Below, piece by piece: positions 7,955 through 18,297 of a stretch of 64,000 nt of DNA. Origin of the DNA: Chloroflexota bacterium (GTDB taxonomy: Bacteria > Chloroflexota > Anaerolineae > CG2-30-64-16); assembly GCA_026389845.1 (NCBI GenBank), contig JAPLHB010000186.1, positions 57,944 through 121,943 of the forward strand. The letters run 5' to 3'. The notes below the pieces were generated by a model. The model did not search any database and was not told the origin of the DNA. It worked only from the letters and a program-made list of their open reading frames with translations. Every line of letters starts with the position of its first letter. The stretch's first letter is position 1. The position numbers and the translations under genes were made by a program.

Positions 7955-9688
7955 ATGATCCCCATCATCGGTATTGACCTCGGCACCACGTTCTCGGCAG
8001 TCGGCTACGTACGCAAGGGCGCGCCGAATATCTTGCCCAACGGGGCCGAGCGGATCGTGCCGTCGGTCGTCGGCTTCACGCCGGCCGGCAGCCTGATCGT
8101 CGGCAGCCCGGCCCGCAACCAATACGTGCTTTACCCCGAAAACACCGTGCGCTCGATCAAGCGCAAGATGGGCACCGACGAAACCGTCACCCTGAACGAT
8201 CGTGCATACACGCCGACGGAGATTTCGGCCATCATCCTGCGCGAGATGAAGCGCATCGCCGAGGCCAACCTGGGGACCGAAGTCAGCCGCGCGGTCATCA
8301 CCGTGCCGGCCTACTTCTCCGACGCGGCGCGGCAGGCCACCCAGGAGGCGGGCGAGATCGCCGGCTTCACGGTCGAGCGGATCATCAACGAGCCGACCGC
8401 GGCCGCGCTGGCCTACGGGCTGGATCGCGGTGACGAACGGCAGATGGTCGCGGTCTACGACCTGGGCGGCGGCACCTTCGACGTCTCGATCATCGAGCTG
8501 AACCAGGGGGTCATCGAGGTGCGGGCCTCGCACGGCGACACCCACCTGGGCGGCGACGACTTCGACGAGCTACTGATGAACTGGCTGGCCGACAAATTTC
8601 AGGAGGAGCACGATCTCGACCCGCGGACGGATCGCAAGGCGCTGGCTCGCCTCACCCGCGCGGCCGAACAGGCCAAGATCGCGCTCTCGACGCAGCCTTT
8701 CATCCGCGTGCGAGAAGAATACTTACTGGAGAAGGGGCGCCGATCGCTGCACCTGGACGTCGAGGTCTCCCGCCGCGAGTTCGAGGAGCTAATCGAGGAT
8801 CTGCTGGCCGGTACGCTCACCGCCTTCGATCAGGCGCTCGAAGACGCCGAACTGACCGCAAAGGATCTGGACAAGGTGATCTTCGTCGGCGGCTCCACGC
8901 GCATCCCGCTGGTCTGGGAGATGGTTGCCAATCACACCGGCCTGGAGCCGATGGTGGAGATCAACCCCGACGAGGCGGTGGCGCTCGGCGCAGGCGTGCA
9001 GGCAGCCATCATCGCAGGCGAGCCGTTGGACGCGATCCTGGTGGACGTGACGCCGCATTCCATCGGCATCGAGGTCGCCGAGTGGTTCCTGGGCCGCCCG
9101 GTGGACGACCGCTACAGCATCATCCTCCACCGCAACACGACGCTGCCCACCACGCGCGCCCAGGTCTTCTGGGCCATGACGCCGCAACAGACGTCCGCGG
9201 AGATCAAGGTCTACCAGGGCGAGTGGCCCATCGCCTCGCAAAACACACTGCTGGGCGAGTTCCTGTTCGAGAACATGAAACCTGAGAAGCCCGGTACGCC
9301 GGCGTGCGTCACCGTCGAGTTCGACCTGGACGTAAACGGCATCCTCAAGGTCTCGACCCTGGATCGCGGCAGCAAGCAGGTGAAGCAGAGCGTGCTCAAG
9401 GCCGCGCACACCCGGCTCAGCCCCAGCGCCAAGGAGGCGTCGGCCCGCCACCTGGAGGCCATCTGGGACGAGGCCGCCGAGGGTGAAGGCGCGGTGATCG
9501 AGCACGATCCGCTCCTGGATCGCGCCAACCGCCTGCTGGACAGCAGCGCCGCGGACCTGGCCGTTCTAGCCGACCTGGTCCAGCGCCTCCAGGTCGCCAG
9601 GCGCGCCGGCGACACGGCAAAGGCCGAAAAGCTGAGCGACGAGTTGGTGGATTTGCTGTACGATTTGGAAGGGGCGGAAGAGGCGTGA
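7955..9688 (+). CDS. dnaK: Hsp70-family chaperone (DnaK-like, short C-terminus)
   Basis: The nucleotide-binding domain shows [44 protein letters not shown] and [11 protein letters not shown]. The substrate-binding beta domain begins at [11 protein letters not shown]. At 577 residues the protein is shorter than canonical DnaK (about 600-640). The alpha-helical lid is reduced, and the acidic EEVD-like tail is absent; it ends DLEGAEEA. Divergence in the substrate domain and the company of a TPR protein and an HPP J protein suggest a specialised Hsp70 and not the housekeeping copy. AGGAG lies six bases before the ATG. Confidence 0.9.
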   Translation: MIPIIGIDLGTTFSAVGYVRKGAPNILPNGAERIVPSVVGFTPAGSLIVGSPARNQYVLYPENTVRSIKRKMGTDETVTLNDRAYTPTEISAIILREMKRIAEANLGTEVSRAVITVPAYFSDAARQATQEAGEIAGFTVERIINEPTAAALAYGLDRGDERQMVAVYDLGGGTFDVSIIELNQGVIEVRASHGDTHLGGDDFDELLMNWLADKFQEEHDLDPRTDRKALARLTRAAEQAKIALSTQPFIRVREEYLLEKGRRSLHLDVEVSRREFEELIEDLLAGTLTAFDQALEDAELTAKDLDKVIFVGGSTRIPLVWEMVANHTGLEPMVEINPDEAVALGAGVQAAIIAGEPLDAILVDVTPHSIGIEVAEWFLGRPVDDRYSIILHRNTTLPTTRAQVFWAMTPQQTSAEIKVYQGEWPIASQNTLLGEFLFENMKPEKPGTPACVTVEFDLDVNGILKVSTLDRGSKQVKQSVLKAAHTRLSPSAKEASARHLEAIWDEAAEGEGAVIEHDPLLDRANRLLDSSAADLAVLADLVQRLQVARRAGDTAKAEKLSDELVDLLYDLEGAEEA

Positions 9689-9752
9689 TGCGTGAAACGT
9701 GATGCGTGAGCAGCGATAGGTACGTTTCACGTTTCACCTCTCACGTTTCACG
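9689..9752. repeat. GTGAAACGTGA / TCACGTTTCAC inverted repeat cluster
   Basis: Direct copies of GATGCGTGAAACGT and complementary copies of ACGTTTCACGTTTCAC fill the gap between dnaK and queG and can fold into a long hairpin. It may terminate the chaperone operon. Confidence 0.65.
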
Positions 9753-9759
9753 AACCCCT

Positions 9760-11073
<1,314 letters not shown>

Positions 11074-11166
11074 CGCGAACGAAACCCGAAGGGTCTGGCG
11101 CCATTTTCACCGCCGGTGCGTGATCGTCGCTGCATCATAGAATTGCTGGTGAACAGTTACCCGTCC

Positions 11167-11195
11167 TTGCGTCGTTTGTCTGCCGGATGTATACT
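11167..11195 (+). promoter_or_regulatory. Promoter of the VapBC-type operon
   Basis: TTGCGT (11167-11172) and TATACT (11190-11195) are separated by 17 bp, 38 bases before the antitoxin-like start codon. AGGAGG lies at 11221-11226. The remainder of 11074-11233 shows no gene. Confidence 0.55.
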
Positions 11196-11233
11196 GGTGG
11201 CAAAGATCAGTCGGGCTTACAGGAGGCAAGGCA

Positions 11234-11476
11234 ATGGATGTGGGTACCCTTCAACTTAGAGAACTCTACGTCAAGCATATCAAGCCGCTCCCTCTGGTTG
11301 AACGGCTGCGTTTGGTGGAGCTTATCGCCAGAGAAACGGTTCTGGCAGAGGAGTGTGTGACTGCTCCACAATACGATATCATGCAGTTACACGGCCTTGG
11401 CGCCGAGATCTGGGCGGGGATTGACGCTCAAGAATACGTTGATGCGCTACGTAACGAATGGGATCATCGGCCATGA
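11234..11476 (+). CDS. Putative VapB-type antitoxin
   Basis: This 80-residue protein precedes, and by four bases overlaps (ATGA), a PIN-domain gene, the standard antitoxin-toxin arrangement. Its sequence contains LPLVERLRLVELIARETV, a helix pattern seen in short antitoxins of the DUF2281/Phd-like type, and a C-terminal tail WDHRP that could embrace the toxin. No clear DNA-binding motif is recognised. The start is supported by AGGAGG seven bases upstream and a promoter at 11167-11195. Confidence 0.6.
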   Translation: MDVGTLQLRELYVKHIKPLPLVERLRLVELIARETVLAEECVTAPQYDIMQLHGLGAEIWAGIDAQEYVDALRNEWDHRP

Positions 11477-11922
11477 AGCGCTTGAGCACAGAACTACGAG
11501 GCGTCACCAAACTCGGCTTGGACACGTCTCCGATCATCTATTTTGTTGAGGCGAACCCGGTGTATGATGCGCTGGTAACAGAAGTCTTCAAGCGGGTCAG
11601 GGACAACAAGCTCACCGGCGTTACCTCGGTAATCACATTGACGGAAGTCCTTGTTCAGCCACTGCGGCGTGGGGCACACGCCCTCCAAGAAGAGTATCGC
11701 AAGCTATTGTTGCAGAGCGCCAACTTCGATGTGCGGCCGATTGATGTCGCTGTCGCCAAGCGTGCGGCGGATTTGCGCGCTCGCTACAATCTTCGCACCC
11801 CTGACGCGCTGCAAATCGCCGTCGCGCGCTCTGCCGGCTGTCAGGCCATCCTCTGCAATGATGGCCAGATGGAGCGCGTCACGGAGTTGCGCGTACTGGT
11901 GTTGGACCAACTCACTTTGTAA
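11473..11922 (+). CDS. vapC: PIN-domain ribonuclease, VapC-type toxin
   Basis: This 149-residue PIN-domain protein carries the acidic residues expected to bind magnesium: Asp17 in LGLDTSPIIYFVEA, Glu in ITLTEVLVQP, Asp in RTPDALQIAVA and Asp in LCNDGQ. VapC toxins cleave RNA and are held inactive by the cognate antitoxin. The ATG at 11473 overlaps the antitoxin stop, so translation is coupled. An in-frame start at 11458 is less likely. A response-regulator gene begins six bases after the stop, which is unusual for a toxin-antitoxin pair. Confidence 0.85.
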   Translation: MKRLSTELRGVTKLGLDTSPIIYFVEANPVYDALVTEVFKRVRDNKLTGVTSVITLTEVLVQPLRRGAHALQEEYRKLLLQSANFDVRPIDVAVAKRAADLRARYNLRTPDALQIAVARSAGCQAILCNDGQMERVTELRVLVLDQLTL

Positions 11923-11928
11923 ACGAAG

Positions 11929-12639
11929 ATGAAAAAACGCATCCTCGTCGTAGACGACGAATCCCGCATGCGCCGTTTTGTGCGGATGAACCTCGATCTG
12001 GAGGGCTACGACGTCCTGGAGGCCGAGAACGGACTGGCCGCGCTGCAACGGGTACGCGACGACCTGCCCGACCTGGTCATCCTTGACGTCGCCATGCCCG
12101 ACCTGGACGGGTTCGAGACGCTGGCGCGCCTCCGTGAGTTCTCGGCTGTGCCGGTCATCATGCTGACGGTCAAAGGGGATGAGGAAGATCGCATCCGCGG
12201 CCTCGACCTGGGCGCGGATGATTACATGGCAAAACCGTTCAGCCCGCGCGAGCTTTCGAGCCGGATTCGCGCGGTGTTGCGCCGCGTAGAGCCGGGCAAG
12301 CCCCAAAACGCCGAACCGTTGGTCATAGACGAGGACTTGACGATTGATTTTCCGCGGCGAGAAGTGATCGTCCGCAGCAAACGCATCAAGCTGCGCCCCA
12401 CCGAGTATCGCCTGCTGCTCCACCTGGTCGAAAACGCCGGCTGGATCGTCCAGGGCGAGACGCTACTCGCGAAGGTCTGGGGGCCGGAATACCGCGACGA
12501 CAACCAACTCCTGCGCCTCTACGTCAACTACCTGCGTAAAAAAATCGAACCCGACCCGGCGAACCCGAAGTACATCTTCACGGAACGCGGGGTCGGGTAT
12601 CGGTTTGTCAACTATAAGCCGGATACGGTGACGCGGTGA
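11929..12639 (+). CDS. OmpR/PhoB-family response regulator (orphan)
   Basis: The receiver domain (residues 1-118) has the acidic pair in [12 protein letters not shown], phospho-acceptor Asp53 in [10 protein letters not shown], Thr80 and Lys102 in [11 protein letters not shown]. The C-terminal winged helix includes [30 protein letters not shown] and ERGVGYRF. It is a DNA-binding regulator. No histidine kinase is adjacent: the upstream neighbours are the toxin-antitoxin genes, and the downstream gene is on the other strand. The target genes are unknown. Confidence 0.93.
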   Translation: MKKRILVVDDESRMRRFVRMNLDLEGYDVLEAENGLAALQRVRDDLPDLVILDVAMPDLDGFETLARLREFSAVPVIMLTVKGDEEDRIRGLDLGADDYMAKPFSPRELSSRIRAVLRRVEPGKPQNAEPLVIDEDLTIDFPRREVIVRSKRIKLRPTEYRLLLHLVENAGWIVQGETLLAKVWGPEYRDDNQLLRLYVNYLRKKIEPDPANPKYIFTERGVGYRFVNYKPDTVTR

Positions 12640-12702
12640 GGGGGTGAAGGGGTGGCTGATGTTCACCTTGTCACCCAGTAACCTTGTCACCCAGTCACCC
12701 TA
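12640..12702. repeat. GTCACCC/TTGTCACC repeat cluster
   Basis: Copies of CACCTTGTCACCCAGT lie between the convergent regulator and protease genes. The protease stop codon (TGA, minus strand, 12687-12689) and its last residues RVTG are encoded by this repeat. A second cluster lies at 59876-59922. Confidence 0.75.
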
Positions 12703-14585
12703 ATCTCCACGTTCAGCCGTCCCACCGCCGCATCCCCTTGCACCTGGCTGATTCCAAACGCATACTTCGCCCCTACCGGCGCGTCCGCGGGTAAGGTTAC
12801 GGTCAGGCGGCCGCGCTGCGGTGCGCCGGCCAGCAGCATGACGCCCCCGGTCAGCGCGCCCAGGACGGCCGCGTCCACCAGACTCCGCTCGCCCGCGACT
12901 GCGGCCGCGTCGGCCGCGGGGGGCAGGGCAACCGAGCCGAGAACGATAGGCGACAGCGTGACGGCCGCGGGCAGGTCGCCGCGCTCCACCGCCAGGCGCG
13001 TCGGCTCCGGGCCGCCGGCCAGATCGAACGCCACCTCGGCCGTGGCGCCCGGCGCCAGGTCGAGGAGCCATCCCCGGCGCTCGCCGACATTGTTGGCGAC
13101 GGTCGGATCGAGTGCACCGGCCAAGGGATCGCCGGAGCTGTCCAACCGCGCCTGAAAGGCGTAGCGACCTCCATCAGGCGGCGTCCAGGTGATCGGCCCG
13201 AGGATCGTCTCACCGGGCGCCACCCAGTCGGTGCGCAGCCGGCCGATTCGCACCCAATCGGCCGGCTGGATGGTCGGAGTCAACGGCGCGGCGTAGAGGC
13301 TCAGGCGCAGGTCGTAGGCGTAGGCCGGGCCGCGGTTATGGCCGCGCACGTAGAACGCGTTTGCCTGGCCCGGCAAGGGCGCCTGATGCTCCGTCCCGCC
13401 GTCGTCCGTCTGCCGCAGCCACACATCGGGGCTGTTCCACGTCGGCGCGGCGAGCGGCCGCATCCCTGTGTCAGCGGCGCTATCCCGGACGTACACATCG
13501 CTGCCGGTTACGCGCTCGGCGCTGAAGACCGCGGAGGCATGGCGGGTAATGTAGGCATACGGGATGACGCCGTAGCCCTCGCGCCAGACGCCGTCATACG
13601 ACCACGGCTGCCAGGAGTTGCGCACCAGGAAGTAGCCGCCGCCGGGCGCGGTCGCGTCATCCTGGTAGCCCACCAGCGTCATCGCGTGGCCGCCATCCTC
13701 ACGCTCGCCGCCCACCGGCAGCGTGATCTTGCCCCACCGCCGCGTGGCCGATGAGTCGTACCAGCTATCGAAGACCGGAATGGAAAAGGCCACGGCCCGG
13801 CCTTCGCTCAGACAGGTCTTGACGCCGGTAATGTCGGCCCGGTTGAACTCCTGCGTGCGCAGCGTACGGAACGCCGGATCGCCGTCGGCTGCGGCCGCGG
13901 GCGCCGGCCCCTCACCTTCGTTGCCTGCCTGCTCGTAGCTGGCGTAGGGCCAGACCTGCTCCAGCGGCGCGCCCATCTGATTCAGGCAGCGCATCCCCAC
14001 CGCGACGTAAGTGCCCGAGACGGTCGGGATGCCATCGTGCCCCTTGCACCACCAGTAGACGAACTGCTCCGAGAGGTTGAAATGCGTCGGTCCGCCGGCC
14101 GTGATCTCCAACTGCTCACGCACCGCGGTGACCGCATGAGCCACACACGTCCCCCGGCCGCCCTGGTCGCGTATCGGCGGCAGTTGGTCGAGCAGGCTGA
14201 CGCTCGACCGCACTACACGGCGCGCAGATGGCGGCGCGTAGCGCGGCAACAGCAGACGCTGGGCCAGTACCTCGGGCGGCTCGTCTAACAGCGCGCCCTT
14301 GCGGTAGTCGGCCTGGCTGGCTTCCAGGCTAAGCTGGGCGCTGCGGATGTCGCGCGTGGCCGGGAGCACCGCCTGCGCGGCCTGGGCGATGCGATCCAGC
14401 CCGGCGCCATCCACGCCGAGCGCACGCATCAACGGGTTGCGCACCTCGTCGGGTGTGTCACACAACGCCACAAGCTCCTGCGCGGTGACGATCCACGCGT
14501 CGCTCAGGGTCTGAATCTGGACGGCGGTCAGGCCGGGCACGCTTGCCAGCGGCACACCGTTGGGGATGAGGTCGGGCGGGGTCAT
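12687..14585 (-). CDS. Papain-like (C1 family) cysteine protease, no signal peptide
   Basis: A C1-type peptidase core is clear: Gln and Cys147 in QGGRGTCVAHA, His300 in EDGGHAMTLVGYQDD and Asn323 in LVRNSW, in the canonical order Cys-His-Asn. Residues 12-45 look like a helix-hairpin-helix unit (VPGLTAVQIQTLSDA), and residues 370-632 look like beta-sandwich modules with WVAPGETILGPITW. No signal peptide or propeptide inhibitor domain is recognised, which is odd for the family and suggests a cytosolic or non-classically exported role. A good ribosome binding site (GGAGG, seven bases) supports the start. Confidence 0.85.
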   Translation of the reverse strand: MTPPDLIPNGVPLASVPGLTAVQIQTLSDAWIVTAQELVALCDTPDEVRNPLMRALGVDGAGLDRIAQAAQAVLPATRDIRSAQLSLEASQADYRKGALLDEPPEVLAQRLLLPRYAPPSARRVVRSSVSLLDQLPPIRDQGGRGTCVAHAVTAVREQLEITAGGPTHFNLSEQFVYWWCKGHDGIPTVSGTYVAVGMRCLNQMGAPLEQVWPYASYEQAGNEGEGPAPAAAADGDPAFRTLRTQEFNRADITGVKTCLSEGRAVAFSIPVFDSWYDSSATRRWGKITLPVGGEREDGGHAMTLVGYQDDATAPGGGYFLVRNSWQPWSYDGVWREGYGVIPYAYITRHASAVFSAERVTGSDVYVRDSAADTGMRPLAAPTWNSPDVWLRQTDDGGTEHQAPLPGQANAFYVRGHNRGPAYAYDLRLSLYAAPLTPTIQPADWVRIGRLRTDWVAPGETILGPITWTPPDGGRYAFQARLDSSGDPLAGALDPTVANNVGERRGWLLDLAPGATAEVAFDLAGGPEPTRLAVERGDLPAAVTLSPIVLGSVALPPAADAAAVAGERSLVDAAVLGALTGGVMLLAGAPQRGRLTVTLPADAPVGAKYAFGISQVQGDAAVGRLNVEIRVTG

Positions 14586-14599
14586 GGGAGCACCTCCAA

Positions 14600-14690
14600 G
14601 CCAGAAGTCAGGAGGCAGGAGACAGGAATCAGGAATTAGGAGGCAGGAGGCAGTTCTGACCCCTGACTCCTGACCCCTGACCCCTAAATC
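14600..14690. repeat. GGAGGCAGGA / CTGACTCCTGA inverted repeat cluster
   Basis: AGTCAGGAGGCAGGAGACAG-type words are followed by complementary CTGACCCCTGACTCCTGACC words, so the region can fold on itself. It separates two minus-strand genes, and the stop codon of the palmitoyltransferase-like gene (14684-14686) falls at its edge. Confidence 0.7.
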
Positions 14691-15862
14691 AGTCCTACCT
14701 GCTTTCCCACCGCTGCAAAAATCTCCAGCACCCGGTCGAGCTGATCCTTCGTGTGCGTCGCCATGTAGGAGGTGCGCAGCAGCTCGTGGCCGGGTTGGAC
14801 GCCGGGGGAGAGCACGGGGTTGACGAAGACGCCGGCATCGAAGAGCAGCCGCCAGGTCATGATCGTCCGGTTCAGGTCGCCGATGATGATCGGGACGATC
14901 GGCGTGACCGAGGTGCCGGTGTCGAAGCCGAGCGCGTGGAAGCCCTTGCGCATGTATTCGCCATTGTCGTTGACCTGCTGGATGCGCTCCGGCTCCTCGC
15001 GCATCACCTGGAGCGCGGCCAGGGCGGCCGCGGCATTGGACGGCGGGATGCTGGCGCTGAAGATCAACGAGCGCGCGTGGTGTTTGATGTAGTGGATCAC
15101 CGGCTCGTCGCCCGCGACGAAGCCGCCCAGCGAGGCGAACGACTTGCTGAAGGTGGACATGATGAGATCCACCTGGTCGGTGATGCCGAAGTGGGCCGCG
15201 GTGCCGCGTCCGCCGCCGAGCACACCCATCGCGTGCGCGTCATCCACCATCAGCCGTGCACCGTACTTCTTGCACAGCGGCACGATTTCAGGCAACGGCG
15301 CGATATCGCCCTCCATGCTGAAAAGGCCATCCACCACCACCAGCTTGGCCTTGTCCGCGGGCAGCTTCGCCAGGGCGCGCTCCAGCTCGGCCATGTCGTT
15401 GTGGCCGAACCGCTTGGTCTCACCGAAGCTCAGCTTGGCGCCGTCAACGATGCTGGCGTGATCTTCCTTGTCCATGATCACGAAATCGCCGCGACCGATG
15501 AGCGAGCTGATCGTGCCCAGGTTGACCTGCATGCCGGTGGAGAAAACCAGCGCAGCTTCCTTGCCCACCCAGTCGGCCAACTCGTGTTCCAGTTGCTCGT
15601 GCATCTCCAGCGTGCCGTTGAGGAAACGCGAGCCGGTGCAACTGGTGCCGTAGTGGGTGATCGCATCTATGGCCGCCTGGCGCACCTTCGGGTGCGTGGT
15701 CAGCCCCAGGTAGTTGTTCGACCCGCACATGATCAGCCGGTGGCCGCGAAAGACCGCCTCGGTGCCTTCGTTCTCCGTCAGGGCGATGAAGTAAGGGTAA
15801 ATACCGGCCGCGATGGCTTCTTTGGCTTCGGTAAAGCCGTAACATTTTTCGAAAAGATCCAT
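14684..15862 (-). CDS. spt: Serine palmitoyltransferase-like alpha-oxoamine synthase
   Basis: This PLP enzyme of the alpha-oxoamine synthase family shows MCGSNNYLGLTTHPKV, GSRFLNGTLEMHEQLE, His135 (DHASIVDG), the DDAH motif near 207-210 and the PLP lysine Lys240 in STFSKSFASLGG. Within the family (KBL, BioF, HemA, SPT) the GSNNYLGLT start, TFSKSFASLGGF and C-terminal LLRTSYMATHTKDQLD match bacterial serine palmitoyltransferases best. The reaction would be serine plus acyl-CoA/ACP to 3-ketosphinganine. The neighbouring epimerase-like and GNAT-like genes support sphingolipid synthesis. KBL (2-amino-3-ketobutyrate ligase) is the main alternative. AGGAG lies upstream of the ATG at 15862. Confidence 0.75.
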   Translation of the reverse strand: MDLFEKCYGFTEAKEAIAAGIYPYFIALTENEGTEAVFRGHRLIMCGSNNYLGLTTHPKVRQAAIDAITHYGTSCTGSRFLNGTLEMHEQLEHELADWVGKEAALVFSTGMQVNLGTISSLIGRGDFVIMDKEDHASIVDGAKLSFGETKRFGHNDMAELERALAKLPADKAKLVVVDGLFSMEGDIAPLPEIVPLCKKYGARLMVDDAHAMGVLGGGRGTAAHFGITDQVDLIMSTFSKSFASLGGFVAGDEPVIHYIKHHARSLIFSASIPPSNAAAALAALQVMREEPERIQQVNDNGEYMRKGFHALGFDTGTSVTPIVPIIIGDLNRTIMTWRLLFDAGVFVNPVLSPGVQPGHELLRTSYMATHTKDQLDRVLEIFAAVGKQVGLI

Positions 15863-15925
15863 GAGGTGAGTTTCTCCTTTGCAGAGTGTGTATTCCATGG
15901 TGCGTGTTCCGTGGTGCGTGCGTGG

Positions 15926-15958
15926 ACATGACACGCAATACGCAACACGCAACACGCA
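15926..15958. repeat. 7-bp ACACGCA tandem repeat
   Basis: Four to five copies of the ACACGCA unit, the same as at 3341-3410 and 7903-7943, lie between the epimerase-like stop and the palmitoyltransferase-like start. Complementary GGTGCGTG words occur at 15899-15922, giving hairpin potential. Confidence 0.8.
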
Positions 15959-16942
15959 CTATTTTAGATAACCGTGCTCCAGGTACCACCGATACGCCCG
16001 CTCGGCCGCAGGGCGGAAGGGCAGCAGGGGATAGCCCAGTTCAGCCACGGCTTTGCTGGAATCGCAATAGACGTTGTACGCGCCCAAGCGGAGCTGCTCG
16101 CCGCTGACCACCGGCGGTCGCGGGTTGATGCGGTTGAACGCGTCCACCATGCTCGCCAGCGGGCCAAGCGCCCAGCCGGGGATCGTCAGTCGCGGGGCCG
16201 GCCGGCCGGCGATGTCGCAGATGGTCGCGGCGATCTGCCGGTGCGTCAGGTTCTCGCCGCCCAGGATGTATCGCTCGCCTACGCGGCCCCGCTCGGCTGC
16301 GGCCAGGTGCCCGGCCACGATCGCATCCACGTCTGCCATGCACAGGCCGCCGGGGGTCACGACCGGCACGGGGCGCTTGGCAAATTCCACGACCATGCTG
16401 CTGGAGATGAGATAGTGATCGCCCGGACCGATCACCGCCGCGGGGTTGACCATCACGGCCGGCAGGCCTCGCTCGACGGCCTTCAGCACCTCCAACTCGG
16501 CCAGGTGCTTACTGTCGCCATAGGCCCAACTCGCGCTGAACGCGTCGAAGGCCATCCCTTCGTCAACAAGAACCCCATCGCGGCGCACCCCGATCGCCGC
16601 GACGGACGAGGTGTGGACGACGCGCGGGATGCCGGCCGCCAGACATGCCGCCATGACCACTCGCGTGCCGTCTACGTTGACCCGGTACACCTGCGCCCGT
16701 TGCGCCCGCCAGTAGGACGAGAGCGCGGCGACATGGAAGACCAGGTCACAGCCTGCGACCGCCCGCGCCACGGCTTCCGGCTCCAGAATGTCGCCGATGA
16801 CGTGCTCGACCTCCAACCCCGCCAGCGCGATCAGGCTGGAGTTGGGCCGGCGCAGCACGCGCACCCGATCCCCGCGGCGCACGAGCGCCGCGACAATTTG
16901 TGAGCCGACAAAACCGGAGCCGCCGGTGACGAGTACTTTCAT
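15959..16942 (-). CDS. NAD-dependent epimerase/reductase (ceramide reductase-like)
   Basis: This extended short-chain dehydrogenase has the NAD-binding MKVLVTGGSGFVGSQI, DLVFHVAALSSYWR, a catalytic Ser in VVHTSSVAAIG and an active-site Tyr-Lys pair in WAYGDSKHLAE. The C-terminal half resembles HpnA/3-beta-HSD-like proteins. Its position between serine palmitoyltransferase-like and GNAT-like genes suggests the CerR role, reduction of the 3-keto group during bacterial ceramide synthesis. That is inference from context. A sugar or sterol-like epimerase is the alternative. The start at 16942 skips repeat-derived upstream codons. Confidence 0.75.
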   Translation of the reverse strand: MKVLVTGGSGFVGSQIVAALVRRGDRVRVLRRPNSSLIALAGLEVEHVIGDILEPEAVARAVAGCDLVFHVAALSSYWRAQRAQVYRVNVDGTRVVMAACLAAGIPRVVHTSSVAAIGVRRDGVLVDEGMAFDAFSASWAYGDSKHLAELEVLKAVERGLPAVMVNPAAVIGPGDHYLISSSMVVEFAKRPVPVVTPGGLCMADVDAIVAGHLAAAERGRVGERYILGGENLTHRQIAATICDIAGRPAPRLTIPGWALGPLASMVDAFNRINPRPPVVSGEQLRLGAYNVYCDSSKAVAELGYPLLPFRPAAERAYRWYLEHGYLK

Positions 16943-16959
16943 TGCAGGACGACCTCTTG

Positions 16960-17032
16960 ACACACGACGAAGGACGAAAGACGATGGCTGCGGCAACGAT
17001 CGGTCATTGGTCGTTCGTCCTTCGTCCGCTCA
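16960..17032. repeat. GACGAAGGACGAAAGACGA / TCGTTCGTCCTTCGTC inverted repeat
   Basis: A copy of the GACGAAGGAC family with complementary arms about 30 bp apart fills the gap between two minus-strand genes. The TGA stop of the GNAT-like gene (17030-17032) lies at its edge. Confidence 0.75.
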
Positions 17033-18166
17033 AAGCGCCTTCTCATAAATCCGATACGTCTTATACTTGCTGGCGCCCAACCGTTCGAGGATGCGGTTCA
17101 TCATGTCGTTGGATTCCAGAATCCACGAGCCTTCCAGCCGTTTGTAGCCGTGCTTAAGCGCCTCCTGGGCCGTCCGCAGATAGAAGAGGGAATCAATGCC
17201 GCGACCGCGGTATTGCTCCACCATGCCCATGATGATCAGGCGCACCTGGTTCACCTTGCGGCGATGCCAGAGGAACTTGAGCAACCCGAACGGCCACTGA
17301 TGCCCACCGCCCGACCACCTAAGGGCCTGGTGCAGATCGGGCAAGCCGATGGAGATGCCGGCCGGCGTGCCGTCGGCGGTCTCGGCGACGAAAAGCAGGT
17401 TGGGATCGATCACCGCCTTCATGCCGTTCACCAAGTGATCCATCTCGTGCTCGGTCATCGGCACGAAGCCCCAGTTGCGCTCCCACGCGCTGTTGTAAAC
17501 CTGCTTGAGGACCGCGATCTCGTGATCCAGGTGGCGCATGTCAACCTTGCGGACGCGGATACCTTCGCGTTCCGCGGCCTTCTCGGCCACACGAAAGAGC
17601 TTTTCAGGCGCGTTCTTCAGGCTCTCGGCAATGTCGAAGATCCAAGCGAAAAGATCCATCGCCTTGGTGTAACCGCAGCCTTCGATCAACGCCGGGTAGT
17701 AGCGCGGGTTATAGGTCATCATCACCATCGGCGGCTCGTCGAACCCCTCGATCAACGTCCCCACTTCATCGTTGGTCGAGAAGTTGAACGGCCCGCGGAT
17801 CACGGTCATCCCCTGCCCGCGCACCCAATCCTCGGCTGCCTTGAACAACGCATCGGCCACAGCGGGGTCGTTGATGGCCTCGAAGAAGCCGAAGCCGCCG
17901 GACTGTTCGTTGTGGAAGGTGTTGTGGTTGTCGTTCACCACCGCGCCGATCGTGCCGACCAGCTCGCCATCGCGCCGGGCCAGGAAAAGCTGGAACCGGG
18001 CGTGTTCGTAGAAAGGATTTTTCTTGGGGTCGAAGAAGTCGCGGCGCTCTTCGATCAGGGGAGGAACCCAGTTGGGATCGCCGCGATAGAGTTGGAAGGG
18101 GAATTTGACGTACTCCAGGACGCCCTTCTTGTCCGTCACCGGCTCGATGCGGATGTTCGCGCTCAT
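17030..18166 (-). CDS. GNAT-like N-acyltransferase (bacterial ceramide synthase candidate)
   Basis: This 378-residue protein belongs to a family usually annotated as hypothetical or GNAT-like, with conserved patches FPFQLYRGDPNWVPPL, GGFGFFEAIND, RGPFNFSTNDEVGTL, MMTYNPRYYPALIE and GMVEQYRGRGIDSLFYL; the last is an acyl-CoA-binding GNAT motif. In Caulobacter a GNAT-fold protein (bCerS) N-acylates the sphingoid base. The linkage here with serine palmitoyltransferase-like and CerR-like genes makes the same role plausible. I cannot align it to bCerS without tools, so function is inferred. No membrane segments are evident. Confidence 0.65.
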   Translation of the reverse strand: MSANIRIEPVTDKKGVLEYVKFPFQLYRGDPNWVPPLIEERRDFFDPKKNPFYEHARFQLFLARRDGELVGTIGAVVNDNHNTFHNEQSGGFGFFEAINDPAVADALFKAAEDWVRGQGMTVIRGPFNFSTNDEVGTLIEGFDEPPMVMMTYNPRYYPALIEGCGYTKAMDLFAWIFDIAESLKNAPEKLFRVAEKAAEREGIRVRKVDMRHLDHEIAVLKQVYNSAWERNWGFVPMTEHEMDHLVNGMKAVIDPNLLFVAETADGTPAGISIGLPDLHQALRWSGGGHQWPFGLLKFLWHRRKVNQVRLIIMGMVEQYRGRGIDSLFYLRTAQEALKHGYKRLEGSWILESNDMMNRILERLGASKYKTYRIYEKAL

Positions 18167-18297
18167 GGATTAGGCCTTCTTTCTATGGGGGAGGGATGGC
18201 CCGTAGTGCGCGGGCGATCAGAAAATCAATGAATGCCCCGAACGAGAAAGTATTCTAACACACCGAAGATGCCCTGGCAAACGCAGAAAACACTAAC

